A stretch of 5,793 nucleotides of DNA from Actinomycetota bacterium. Its GTDB lineage: Bacteria; Actinomycetota; Acidimicrobiia; Acidimicrobiales; AC-25. This document shows, one piece after another, positions 1 through 4,560 of the stretch (position 1 is its first letter; the number at the start of each line of letters is the position of its first letter). The position numbers and the translations under genes are program-made. Under the pieces are notes generated by a model, which was given only the letters and a program-made list of their open reading frames with translations, made no database searches and was not told where the DNA came from. The stretch spans positions 1 through 5,793 of the forward strand of contig VAXF01000180.1 in assembly GCA_005888395.1 (NCBI GenBank), in the 5' to 3' direction.

Positions 1-192
1 GCCCTCCAACGGCTCGGCTGGCAGGTCGTCCGCCAGCGCGGTGGCACCGTCGCCGAGGCCGAGGCCGAGGCCGAGGCCGACGCCGAGCGGGCGCTCGTCG
101 AGATCAGGGACGACCGCGGGGACCTCATCGCACGCCGGCACGACACCCTCGCTGCTCCGCCGAACCACGTCGCCCGGCGCCTCAGCTCCTGA
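1..192 (+). pseudogene. Decayed toxin-gene tail, truncated at the window edge (PIN/VapC-like end)
   Basis: Frame 1 is open from the first base to a TGA at 190-192, about 63 codons with no start in view. The last 23 codons (121-189, DLIARRHDTLAAPPNHVARR...) match the end of the broken vapC copy at 994-1065. I count 56 of 72 identical bases, ungapped, stop codon included. In both, the DLIA...HD.L.A pattern resembles the C-terminal half of a PIN domain (compare DLAIAATASVHNVPLLTRN in the intact VapC). The first 14 residues (LGWQVVRQRGG) instead recall the start of a HicA toxin, but this is a short stretch and a weak match. Between them lies a low-complexity Ala-Glu run encoded by a hexamer repeat. 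I read the region as remnants of TA genes joined by decay. It could also be the end of a real unknown protein whose body lies outside the window. Confidence 0.4.
52..87 (+). repeat. Tandem hexamer repeat (GCCGAG)6
   Basis: Six consecutive copies of GCCGAG, the fifth reading GCCGAC. In frame 1 they encode an Ala-Glu run. A perfect hexamer run keeps the reading frame when it expands or contracts by whole units, so copy number may vary between strains. Confidence 0.8.
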
Positions 193-225
193 GCCACCCG
201 GCGAGTTGCCAGGAACCATGCCGCT

Positions 226-253
226 GGTAGCAGTTCTGCTACCTTGACGGTCG
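226..253 (+). promoter_or_regulatory. Palindromic operator and -10 box of the vapBC module
   Basis: GGTAGCAGTTCTGCTACC at 226-243 is a perfect 8-bp inverted repeat with a 2-base centre. It overlaps a TACCTT hexamer (240-245) that fits an actinobacterial TAnnnT -10 box. Transcription starting about 7 bases later would begin at the GTG at 253, giving a leaderless message. No good -35 sits at the matching distance: TTGCCA at 206-211 is 28 bases upstream. VapB-type antitoxins usually repress their own operon by binding such palindromes, so this is the likely autoregulatory site. The palindrome is directly visible; its role is inferred. Confidence 0.65.
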
Positions 254-468
254 TGCCCGTGATCCCGCAGAAGGAACTGCGCAACAACGTCGGCGAGGTC
301 CTCCGCCGCGCCGAGGCCGGCGAGGAGTTCACGATCACGGTCGCCGGACGTCCCGTCGCGCATCTCGGTCCCGCCGAGCTCACCAAGATCTGGGACACGC
401 CCGCCCCGGAGACGCTCGCCGAGGACCTCGAGCACTTCCCCGACGAGCTCGCCGACCCATTCACCTAG
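253..468 (+). CDS. vapB: Phd/YefM-type antitoxin of a VapBC module
   Basis: A 71-residue antitoxin. Residues 1-40 (PQKELRNNVGEVLRRAEAG, then EFTITVAGRPVAHLGP) show the Phd/YefM pattern of an N-terminal helix-rich DNA-binding dimerisation domain ending in the GRPVA.L.P strand. Residues 41-71 are acidic (TLAEDLEHFPDEL) and are the expected toxin-wrapping tail. I chose GTG 253 because MPVIPQKELR begins as family members usually do and the -10 box predicts a leaderless start there. TTG 244 would add three residues but overlaps the -10 box. The stop codon abuts the toxin start with no gap, so the two are translationally coupled. It should neutralise the PIN toxin and repress the operon through the palindrome at 226-243. 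Confidence 0.88.
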   Translation: MPVIPQKELRNNVGEVLRRAEAGEEFTITVAGRPVAHLGPAELTKIWDTPAPETLAEDLEHFPDELADPFT

Positions 469-846
469 GTGCGCGCTCTGCTCGACACGTCGGTGCTCAT
501 CGGCACCGACGACCCCGGCGCGCTCGAGGGCGCCATCAGCGCCGCGACCCTGGCCGAACTGCACTTCGGCGTCCTGATCGCCGGCGCCCAAGACGAGCGT
601 GGCCGCCGAGCCCTGCGCCTCGGCGTGATCGAGTCGACGTTCGAGCCGCTGCCGATCGACGCCGCCGTCGCGCGCGAGTGGGGACGCCTCGCCGCGGCCG
701 TGCAGGCCCGCGGCGGCCAGCCCCGCCGGCGCGCGCTCGACCTCGCGATCGCCGCGACCGCGAGCGTCCACAACGTGCCCCTGCTCACCCGCAACGCCAC
801 CGACCTCCAGCTCGTCAACGACCTCATCGACGTCCGCACGCCCTAG
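469..846 (+). CDS. vapC: VapC-type PIN-domain ribonuclease toxin
   Basis: A 125-residue PIN-domain protein of normal VapC length. Acidic active-site residues are visible: Asp6 in LLDTS, Glu30 in LAELHFG, Asp91 in ALDLAIAATA, and Asp112 in the TRNATDLQ segment. These bind Mg2+/Mn2+ in the family, whose members cut tRNA or rRNA in the cytoplasm and arrest growth. The target here cannot be read from the sequence. GTG 469 follows the vapB TAG directly and has no ribosome-binding site of its own, so it depends on coupling from vapB. All active-site residues are present and the frame is intact, so the toxin is probably functional. A decayed second copy begins right after its stop codon. Confidence 0.92.
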   Translation: MRALLDTSVLIGTDDPGALEGAISAATLAELHFGVLIAGAQDERGRRALRLGVIESTFEPLPIDAAVAREWGRLAAAVQARGGQPRRRALDLAIAATASVHNVPLLTRNATDLQLVNDLIDVRTP

Positions 847-1065
847 ACGACGGCGCTGCTCGACACCTCGGCGCCGATCGACACCAGCGATCGCACCGCG
901 CCGAGAGGCGCCACCAGCGCCGCCCGGCTGGTCGAGCTGCAGCTCGACGCGCCAGTCACAACCGACAACGATGAGCGCGCCGGTCGGGCCCTGGACCTCA
1001 TCGCGCTGCCGCACGACGCCCTCGTTGCCTCGCCGGACCGCGCCACCCGGCGCGTTGGCCCCTGA
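847..1065 (+). pseudogene. Broken second vapC copy: no start codon, internal deletion
   Basis: The frame starting right after the vapC TAG encodes 72 residues that align without gaps to VapC residues 1-49. I count 24 of 49 identical, including LLDTS (Asp6), the LVEL glutamate (Glu30) and DER..RAL. The first codon is ACG where vapC has GTG, so there is no proper start. After RAL (residue 49) the copy continues with DLIALPHDALVAS, which matches VapC from residue 91 (DLAIAATASV). About 41 codons appear deleted between two RRAL-like segments, VapC 46-49 and 87-90. The end (994-1065) also matches the tail at 121-192. The junction CTAG-ACG mirrors the vapB/vapC junction CTAG-GTG, which fits an old tandem duplication. 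With half the PIN fold gone it should be inactive as a toxin. Confidence 0.72.
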
Positions 1066-1118
1066 AGCAGCCAACCACGCCATCCACGATTCCACCCGCG
1101 GTCGTCGACGCGCGCCGC

Positions 1119-1157
1119 TTGACTCGCCCGTATTGTGTCTGACACAATATGTCGCGG
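1119..1157 (+). promoter_or_regulatory. Promoter with overlapping palindromic operator for the toxin/RHH module
   Basis: TTGACT (1119-1124) is a good -35 box. CACAAT (1143-1148), 18 bases further on, is a fair -10 box. The -10 lies inside TATTGTGTCTGACACAATA (1131-1149), a perfect 9-bp inverted repeat around a single T, so a bound repressor would block RNA polymerase. The probable start of transcription is close to the GTG at 1157, implying a leaderless or nearly leaderless message. The ribbon-helix-helix protein encoded downstream is the natural candidate ligand, by analogy with autoregulated TA operons. Confidence 0.72.
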
Positions 1158-1432
1158 TGGACATCAGATGGGCACGTTCGGCCACCAAGCACCGCATCAG
1201 CCGCAAACGCAGCGGCCACGTCGTACGGACCGCAACCACGATCATCAAGCAACCGCCACCCACCAACGCGCCCGCCGGTGCCGACGACCGGCTCGTCTTT
1301 CTTGGCCCCGACCAAGACGGCACGCCGCTCGAAGTGATGGCCATCGAAACCGACCGCGGCCTGCTGGTGATCCACGCCATGCCGATGCGCGACAAGTACA
1401 TCCCCTACCTGGAAGAACAAGATGCCTACTAG
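1157..1432 (+). CDS. Small HAM-motif toxin-like protein, first gene of a TA pair
   Basis: A 91-residue basic protein. The N-terminal part (WARSATKHRISRKRSGHVVRTA) looks helical. A central loop (KQPPPTNAPAGADD, 31-44) leads into a strand-rich half with LVFLGPDQDGTPLEVMAIE and VIHAMPMRDKYIPYL (71-85). It shares its layout and the IHAMP.R..Y ending with the protein at 4020-4247. I recognise the pattern from small actinobacterial proteins paired with CopG/RHH genes and assumed to be toxins, perhaps RelE/BrnT-like, but I cannot name a family with certainty or identify catalytic residues. GTG 1157 is chosen because it follows the promoter/palindrome. The frame is open further upstream, but that would run through the promoter. 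Its end overlaps the RHH gene by 11 bp. Basic charge and position suggest an RNA-directed toxin; that is inference. Confidence 0.75.
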   Translation: MDIRWARSATKHRISRKRSGHVVRTATTIIKQPPPTNAPAGADDRLVFLGPDQDGTPLEVMAIETDRGLLVIHAMPMRDKYIPYLEEQDAY

Positions 1433-1709
1433 CCGCAAGCGCGTCCCAGGGACCACGAAGAAGAGCCGCACACCGATCACCGAAGAACTCGCCGAAGAGC
1501 TGGCCCGCGAAGCCGAGGCCGGATACGACCTCAGCAAGGGCCGACGCGTCGGTCGCCGCTCGCTGGCCGGCGGCACCGGCAAGTCACCCCGGCTCAACTT
1601 CCGGATCACGCCAGACCTATACGCCGAGGCATCCGAGCGCGCCGAACGCGAGGGCAAAACAGTCAGCCAACTCGCCCGCGACGCGCTCGAGCAGTACGTC
1701 ACCAAGTAG
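1422..1709 (+). CDS. Ribbon-helix-helix (CopG-like) antitoxin
   Basis: A 95-residue protein. Residues 56-95 are a ribbon-helix-helix fold: strand PRLNFRI, helix PDLYAEASERAEREG, turn KTVS, helix QLARDALEQYV. RHH dimers insert the strand into the DNA major groove. The N-terminal half has a basic start (SRKRVPGTTKKSRT), an acidic helix (EELAEELAREAEAGYDL, 21-37) and the VGRRSLAGG linker, the probable toxin-binding part. ATG 1422 has GGAAG at 1411-1415 at good spacing and overlaps the toxin stop by 11 bp, so translation is coupled and toxin and antitoxin are made together. The toxin-first order is the reverse of vapBC. It probably neutralises the 1157-1432 protein and represses from the palindrome at 1131-1149. 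Confidence 0.85.
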   Translation: MPTSRKRVPGTTKKSRTPITEELAEELAREAEAGYDLSKGRRVGRRSLAGGTGKSPRLNFRITPDLYAEASERAEREGKTVSQLARDALEQYVTK

Positions 1710-1747
1710 CTCCGCCGAGCCAGACAGGCCGGCATGAAGGACGACCG

Positions 1748-1975
1748 ATGACCGAGAGGCAATACCTGATCGTGATCGAAGGCGCCGTGGGCATGAACTA
1801 CTCGGCCTATGCGCCCGACCTCCCCGGCTGCGTCGCCACGGGCGCCACGCGCGAGGAATGCGAACGCGAGATGCGCGACGCCATCACCTTCCACATCGAG
1901 GGACTCCGCGACGCCGGCGAACCTGTCCCCGAGCCCTCGCAGTTGACCGCGACCTACGTCAAGGTCGCCGCGTAA
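1748..1975 (+). CDS. hicB: HicB-domain antitoxin-like protein without adjacent HicA
   Basis: A 75-residue protein covering the partly degraded RNase H-like HicB domain: YLIVIEGAVGMNYSAYAPDLPGC at 6-28, then TREECEREMRDAITFHIEGLRDAG (34-57) and PVPEPS. It has no C-terminal DNA-binding extension, so it belongs to the short HicB class. ATG 1748 is preceded by GAAGGA (1736-1741) at 6 bases, a clear ribosome-binding site. It begins 38 bp after the RHH gene with no obvious promoter between, so the three genes may form one operon. No hicA lies up- or downstream; 1976-2148 holds no HicA reading frame. It may be an orphan antitoxin, a decoy against HicA toxins elsewhere, or a remnant. A HicA-like scrap may exist at 1-42. 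Confidence 0.85.
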   Translation: MTERQYLIVIEGAVGMNYSAYAPDLPGCVATGATREECEREMRDAITFHIEGLRDAGEPVPEPSQLTATYVKVAA

Positions 1976-2036
1976 GGACCCTCCGAACCGGCACCGCTCG
2001 CTGTCGGCCGCCTTGACAACCGCGTCCGCGGTGCCA

Positions 2037-2070
2037 GTTATTTCAATTTCGGCCCCGAAATTTGAATAAC
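2037..2070. repeat. AT-rich imperfect inverted repeat between convergent genes (terminator or orphan operator)
   Basis: Two 16-base arms (2037-2052 and 2055-2070) around a 2-base centre match at 14 of 16 positions. The arms contain GTTATT/AATAAC and AATTTCGG/CCGAAATT. It lies between hicB (ends 1975, +) and the hydrolase gene (ends 2149, -), where a bidirectional terminator is expected, but no T-run follows on either side. Alternatively it is an operator: a perfect TTGACA at 2013-2018 lies upstream, as with the TA promoters here, though no gene follows on the + strand. A partial direct copy, GCCAGnTATTnCA, occurs at 2033-2045 and 2084-2096. The rest of 1976-2148 shows no gene. Confidence 0.6.
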
Positions 2071-2148
2071 GGCGGCGCGCGAGGCCAGCTATTCCAGCCG
2101 GCGTCAACAACGACGCGACGGTTCCCAGGCGACAGACGGTAGGCCCGG

Positions 2149-3177
2149 TCATCCGTCCCACCCGACGTGGATGTGGTCGCAGTGGTCGGCGCGGGCGAAG
2201 CCGCGCGGGTCGTCCGGCCCGTCCGGGTCCCAGCAGTAGATGAGCTCGGTCGCGCGCAGCGGTCCCTGCACGGCGGCCAGCTCGCGCACGAGGTCGGCGC
2301 ATTTGCCAGTCCGGGTGCCGCGGCAGACCTCGCCGTCGACCTCGCCGATGTCCATCGCCCGGCCCGCCGCGTGGTTGGAGACCGCGCCGTCGACCGTGTA
2401 CTCGGCGTGGTCCGACTTCAGCGCCGTGATCACGACGCTGTGGTGGCGGCCGATCCAGGCGAGCGTGTCGATCAGCCGCGGGTCGATCGTGCCCGAGCGC
2501 AGATCGGCCTGCTGGATCGGGGTCAGCGCGACCCGCGGGTTGTGCAGGACGTCGCGCACGCTGGCCGAGCCGGCGGGCTGGCCGGCGCTCGCGCTCGGCG
2601 CGCCGCGGTACTGCTCGGCCTTGGCCAGGACCTCGGCGACGTACCAGTCGGCGTGGTTGTAGGCGTACAGCGCCGCTCTGTAGTCCTCCGGCGCGCCCGC
2701 GTCGCGCAGGTACCGCGCTGCGGTCGGGATCGCATCGGCCGGGTCGTAGGGAGACCGCCGGCCGTCGCCATCGCCGTCGACCGCGTACTGGTGCCACGTG
2801 CTCGGCGATCCCTTCAGTTCGATCTGCATCGGGCCCGCGCAGCAGCCGAAGCCGTTGACGCCGTCGTGGACCCCGGCGGCGTGCGAGCGGCCGTGCTCGG
2901 TCTCCACCCAGCCGATCGCCGCCAGCACCCAGGGGTCGATCCCGTACTCGCGGCCCGCGGCCTCGTAGAGGCGCAGGTACGCGGGCGGGATCTCGGCGCG
3001 GGCGAGCCCGGACGGCCCGTAGCCGCCCGAGAACAGCGGGCGCAGGCCGAAGATCGCGCCGAAGATCCCCATCACGATCAACAGCAGCAGCGCGACCAGC
3101 AGTCCGACCGCGGCCAGCATGGCGGGCGCGAGGCGGCGGGGGGCGGCGCTGTCGGCGGCCAGGGCGGAGTCGCTCAT
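2149..3177 (-). CDS. Membrane-anchored bifunctional peptidoglycan hydrolase (lytic transglycosylase + M15-like peptidase)
   Basis: A 342-residue protein. Residues 18-44 form one transmembrane anchor, with the rest expected outside the membrane. Residues ~62-190 are a lytic transglycosylase domain of the MltB/SLT_2 kind: WVLAAIGWVETEHG places the catalytic Glu at 92, followed by GCCAGPMQIE (111-120) and ALYAYNHADWYVAEV (169-183). After an Ala/Ser/Gly linker, residues ~205-342 resemble an M15-type D,D-peptidase: SNHAAGRAMDIG (267-278) gives the His269/Asp276 metal pair, and DHIHVG (334-339) gives the final His. Such proteins open the wall for conjugative secretion systems (VirB1-like role). ATG 3177 lies 2 bp after the stop of the upstream gene, so the two are co-translated. 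It is the last gene of the - strand series. Domain names rest on motif recognition, not a search. Confidence 0.85.
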   Translation of the reverse strand: MSDSALAADSAAPRRLAPAMLAAVGLLVALLLLIVMGIFGAIFGLRPLFSGGYGPSGLARAEIPPAYLRLYEAAGREYGIDPWVLAAIGWVETEHGRSHAAGVHDGVNGFGCCAGPMQIELKGSPSTWHQYAVDGDGDGRRSPYDPADAIPTAARYLRDAGAPEDYRAALYAYNHADWYVAEVLAKAEQYRGAPSASAGQPAGSASVRDVLHNPRVALTPIQQADLRSGTIDPRLIDTLAWIGRHHSVVITALKSDHAEYTVDGAVSNHAAGRAMDIGEVDGEVCRGTRTGKCADLVRELAAVQGPLRATELIYCWDPDGPDDPRGFARADHCDHIHVGWDG

Positions 3178-3179
3178 GC

Positions 3180-3761
3180 TCAGCTCTCGACGTCGGTGAC
3201 CTTCCAGCCCGACCGCTGGCGCGCGAGCTTCAACGGCACCGTGTAGCGACGGGCGCCGTCGCTCACCAGCGCGGTCGCCTCGGCGCGCACCGGACCGGCG
3301 GCGTCCGCCTGCACGAGCACCACACGCGCACGGCGCCCGCGCTCGCGCGCGGGAACCCGCGGGCGCTCGTTGTCCAGCTGGCGCACCAGCGCGGCGGTGG
3401 CCGCGGCGATCCGATCGGGGCTGCGCCGGCCGTACGTGTAGGGCAGGTAGCCCGCCAGGAACCGGCGGGCGGCCCGCTTGGCGGCGTCCACCTCGCTCCG
3501 CGACGCCTCGAGCGCGGCGGGTGGCTTTCCCTCCTCGCTGGGTGCCTGGAGCGCGGCCGTGGCCGGCGGCCCGGGCGTCGGCAGCTCGCGCGTCGGGGTC
3601 GGCGCCCGCCGGTCGGCGTGGTGGGCCGGCGGGGCGGGCTTGGCGAGCAGCGCAAAGCCCGCGGCGCCGGCGAGGATGACGGCCACGGCAATCGCGAACA
3701 GCCGGCGGCGGTCGCCGTCGCGCAGCGGCCGGTTCAGCCAGGCCCGCAGCGCGTCGATCAC
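3180..3761 (-). CDS. Bitopic VirB8/TcpC-like conjugation protein
   Basis: A 193-residue protein: a short basic cytoplasmic start (1-20, ending RDGDRRR), one transmembrane helix (21-40, LFAIAVAVILAGAAGFALLA), a Pro/Ala-rich linker (42-85) and a C-terminal domain (about 88-193). In the last, DAAKRAARRFLAGYLPYTYG is followed by strands RARVVLVQADA, VRAEATALVSDG, RRYTVPLKLARQ and GWKVTDVE. This helix-then-sheet order is the NTF2-like fold of VirB8 and TcpC, scaffold proteins of type IV secretion. GTG 3761 is supported by GAGGAG (complement of 3770-3775) 8 bases upstream. It overlaps the stop of the decayed frame upstream by 4 bp (GTGA), and the hydrolase follows 2 bp after its own stop. Membership is judged from architecture and neighbours; sequence identity in this family is low. 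Confidence 0.72.
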   Translation of the reverse strand: MIDALRAWLNRPLRDGDRRRLFAIAVAVILAGAAGFALLAKPAPPAHHADRRAPTPTRELPTPGPPATAALQAPSEEGKPPAALEASRSEVDAAKRAARRFLAGYLPYTYGRRSPDRIAAATAALVRQLDNERPRVPARERGRRARVVLVQADAAGPVRAEATALVSDGARRYTVPLKLARQRSGWKVTDVES

Positions 3762-3874
3762 GACCGGCGCTCCTCAGAGGCCGGCTCGTGGCGTCGCGCT
3801 GCGCCGGTGTCGGTTCTCGTCAGAAGGCGATTTCGGTAGCGCTCATGCTCGGAGGCCGGATCGGCGTACAGATC
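3758..3874 (-). pseudogene. Possible 3' remnant of an interrupted conjugation gene
   Basis: This - strand frame ends in TGA at 3760-3758, overlapping the next gene's GTG by 4 bp, the coupling expected of two genes in one operon. Its last 38 codons read DLYADPASEHERYRNRLL..., ending HEPASEERRS, and look like a hydrophilic protein tail. There is no ATG or GTG start nearby. Third-position GC is lower than in neighbouring genes, and further upstream the frame passes through the promoter and genes of the inserted TA module, where it is not credible as coding. I infer that a gene once lay between the 75-aa gene (4561-4788) and the VirB8-like gene and was mostly lost, perhaps when the module came in. 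The remaining bases to 3958 show no other gene. Chance openness of a GC-rich frame remains possible. Confidence 0.33.
3838..3848 (+). repeat. Left copy of an 11-bp direct repeat flanking the inserted TA module
   Basis: AGCGCTCATGC, followed by TC. The same 11 bases occur at 4538-4548, exactly 700 bp away, on the other side of the toxin/HTH module. It could be a target duplication or recombination scar. An 11-mer match somewhere in a window this size can arise by chance; the placement is what makes it notable. Confidence 0.4.
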
Positions 3875-3958
3875 AGGTGGGCTCGTCGTCAGGAGCGCAA
3901 CCGGACCGTCTATCGATGCTCGTCTATCGCCACCGCCGCGCACGGGGCTCCGAGACCC

Positions 3959-4020
3959 CTTCAAGCTTTGAAGCGACAAGGTTCCTTGACAAGTCTTGCT
4001 GACAAGGTACCTTGTCACGG
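3959..4020 (+). promoter_or_regulatory. Promoter with three stacked inverted repeats for the toxin/HTH module
   Basis: Three palindromes precede the toxin: CTTCAA-GCT-TTGAAG (3959-3973), CAAGG-TT-CCTTG (3977-3988) and the perfect 18-bp TGACAAGGTACCTTGTCA (4000-4017). The second and third share the half-site ACAAGGT, their centres 26 bp apart. A consensus -35 TTGACA (3986-3991) and a -10 TACCTT (4008-4013, 16-base spacing) place the transcription start near the GTG at 4020, so the message is probably leaderless. The -10 box lies within the main palindrome. The HTH protein of the module is the likely ligand. It is the most AT-rich part of this stretch, unlike the surrounding operon. Confidence 0.75.
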
Positions 4021-4247
4021 TGAGGATCGCGGAGCCGGCCCGGAAGCACGGAATCGCTGACGAAGACATCCGCCACGCAGTCCGCAACGCCATCGCGCAG
4101 TGGCAACTCGATGACGACCTCACGATGCGTGTCGGCCCCGCCCGCGATGGCGACCTGCTCGAAGTCGGCGTGCTCGGCATCGACACCGACGACCCCGTGA
4201 TCGTCCACGCGATGCCCGCCCGCCCGCAATACCTACCGCACCGATGA
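4020..4247 (+). CDS. Second HAM-motif toxin-like protein, paired with an HTH antitoxin
   Basis: A 75-residue protein paralogous to that at 1157-1432. Both have a helical start (here IAEPARKHGIADEDIRHAVRNAIAQW, 3-28), a strand segment (MRVGPARDGDLLEVGVLGID) and the ending VIVHAMPARPQYLPHR (60-75). The ungapped shared core is G(P).DG..LEV followed by V.VHAMP.R..Y. It is shorter because the Pro-rich loop of the other copy is absent. GTG 4020 is chosen from the promoter and palindrome immediately upstream; an upstream TTG (3996) would lie inside the operator. It runs opposite to the conjugation genes on either side. The stop overlaps an alternative ATG (4244) of the next gene. The toxin role is inferred from the family pattern and TA-like context; no catalytic residues can be assigned with confidence. 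Confidence 0.75.
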   Translation: MRIAEPARKHGIADEDIRHAVRNAIAQWQLDDDLTMRVGPARDGDLLEVGVLGIDTDDPVIVHAMPARPQYLPHR

Positions 4248-4261
4248 CTGGAGAAAGGACA

Positions 4262-4519
4262 ATGCATACCGAAGAGGAGATTCAGCGAGCCGCGAAGCTC
4301 GCCGAGGCGTCCGACCCGTCCGGCGTCCCGATGGACGACACGACCGACCTGCGCGCCATCGCTGAAGCGGTTGACCGCGTGCGCGCTGGCGAGGCTCGCA
4401 TCCGCGAACTCGTGGTGCTTGCACGCGCCAACGGTCGATCCTGGGGCGAGATCGGGATCGCGCTCGGCGTCTCCCGTCAGGCAGCTCGCGAGCGGTTCAC
4501 AGAGAAGGTCGGCACGTAG
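4262..4519 (+). CDS. Helix-turn-helix antitoxin-like DNA-binding protein
   Basis: An 85-residue protein. Residues ~51-79 (VVLARANGRSWGEIGIALGVSRQAARERF) form a clear helix-turn-helix of the sigma-region-4 sort: SWGEIGIALGV is the first helix and turn, SRQAARERF the recognition helix. The N-terminal 50 residues (EEEIQRAAKLAEASD; TDLRAIAEAVDRVRAGEARIREL) are acidic and helical, suited to dimerisation and toxin binding. ATG 4262 is preceded by GGAG (4250-4253) at 8 bases. ATG 4244 would overlap the toxin stop (ATGA) and add six residues but lacks such a site. It probably represses from the palindromes at 3959-4017 and counteracts the upstream toxin. It has no visible relation to the RHH protein that serves the sister toxin. 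Confidence 0.8.
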   Translation: MHTEEEIQRAAKLAEASDPSGVPMDDTTDLRAIAEAVDRVRAGEARIRELVVLARANGRSWGEIGIALGVSRQAARERFTEKVGT

Positions 4520-4526
4520 GTTGGAT

Positions 4527-4558
4527 GCTCCTGCCGGAGCGCTCATGCCTCTGAGCGC
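4527..4558. terminator. Possible weak terminator hairpins between convergent genes
   Basis: GCTCC-TGCC-GGAGC (4527-4540) and GCGCTCA-TGCCTC-TGAGCGC (4539-4558) are two short, overlapping and mutually exclusive hairpins. They lie in the 41-base gap between the HTH gene (ends 4519, +) and the 75-aa gene (ends 4561, -). Neither is followed by a T-run, so the terminator role rests on position. Confidence 0.3.
4538..4548 (+). repeat. Right copy of the 11-bp direct repeat flanking the TA module
   Basis: AGCGCTCATGC, identical to 3838-3848 and followed here by CTC instead of TC. It partly overlaps the hairpins between the convergent genes, so it may have a separate origin from the left copy. Confidence 0.4.
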
Positions 4559-4560
4559 GC

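Noticed and set aside
971..1156. Extension of the first HAM-motif toxin upstream to an ATG at 971
   Set aside because: This would translate through the promoter, the palindrome and the broken vapC copy in another frame; GTG 1157 fits the promoter and the paralogue.
998..2797. A very long - strand open frame (about 600 codons) running under the TA island and the hydrolase gene
   Set aside because: It overlaps four well-supported + strand genes, two promoters and the hydrolase gene in another frame, and the product is Arg/Pro/Ala-rich with no domain. GC-rich DNA leaves antisense frames open by chance.
2167..3246. A 359-codon + strand open frame opposite the hydrolase gene
   Set aside because: Its product is a Val/Arg/Gly/Ala-rich shadow with no motif, whereas the - strand frame encodes recognisable catalytic motifs and couples to its neighbour.
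3320..3365. GC-rich inverted repeats such as the GCGCGCGGG/CCCGCG stretch
   Set aside because: They lie inside the VirB8-like coding region and reflect arginine-rich codons; no regulatory position.
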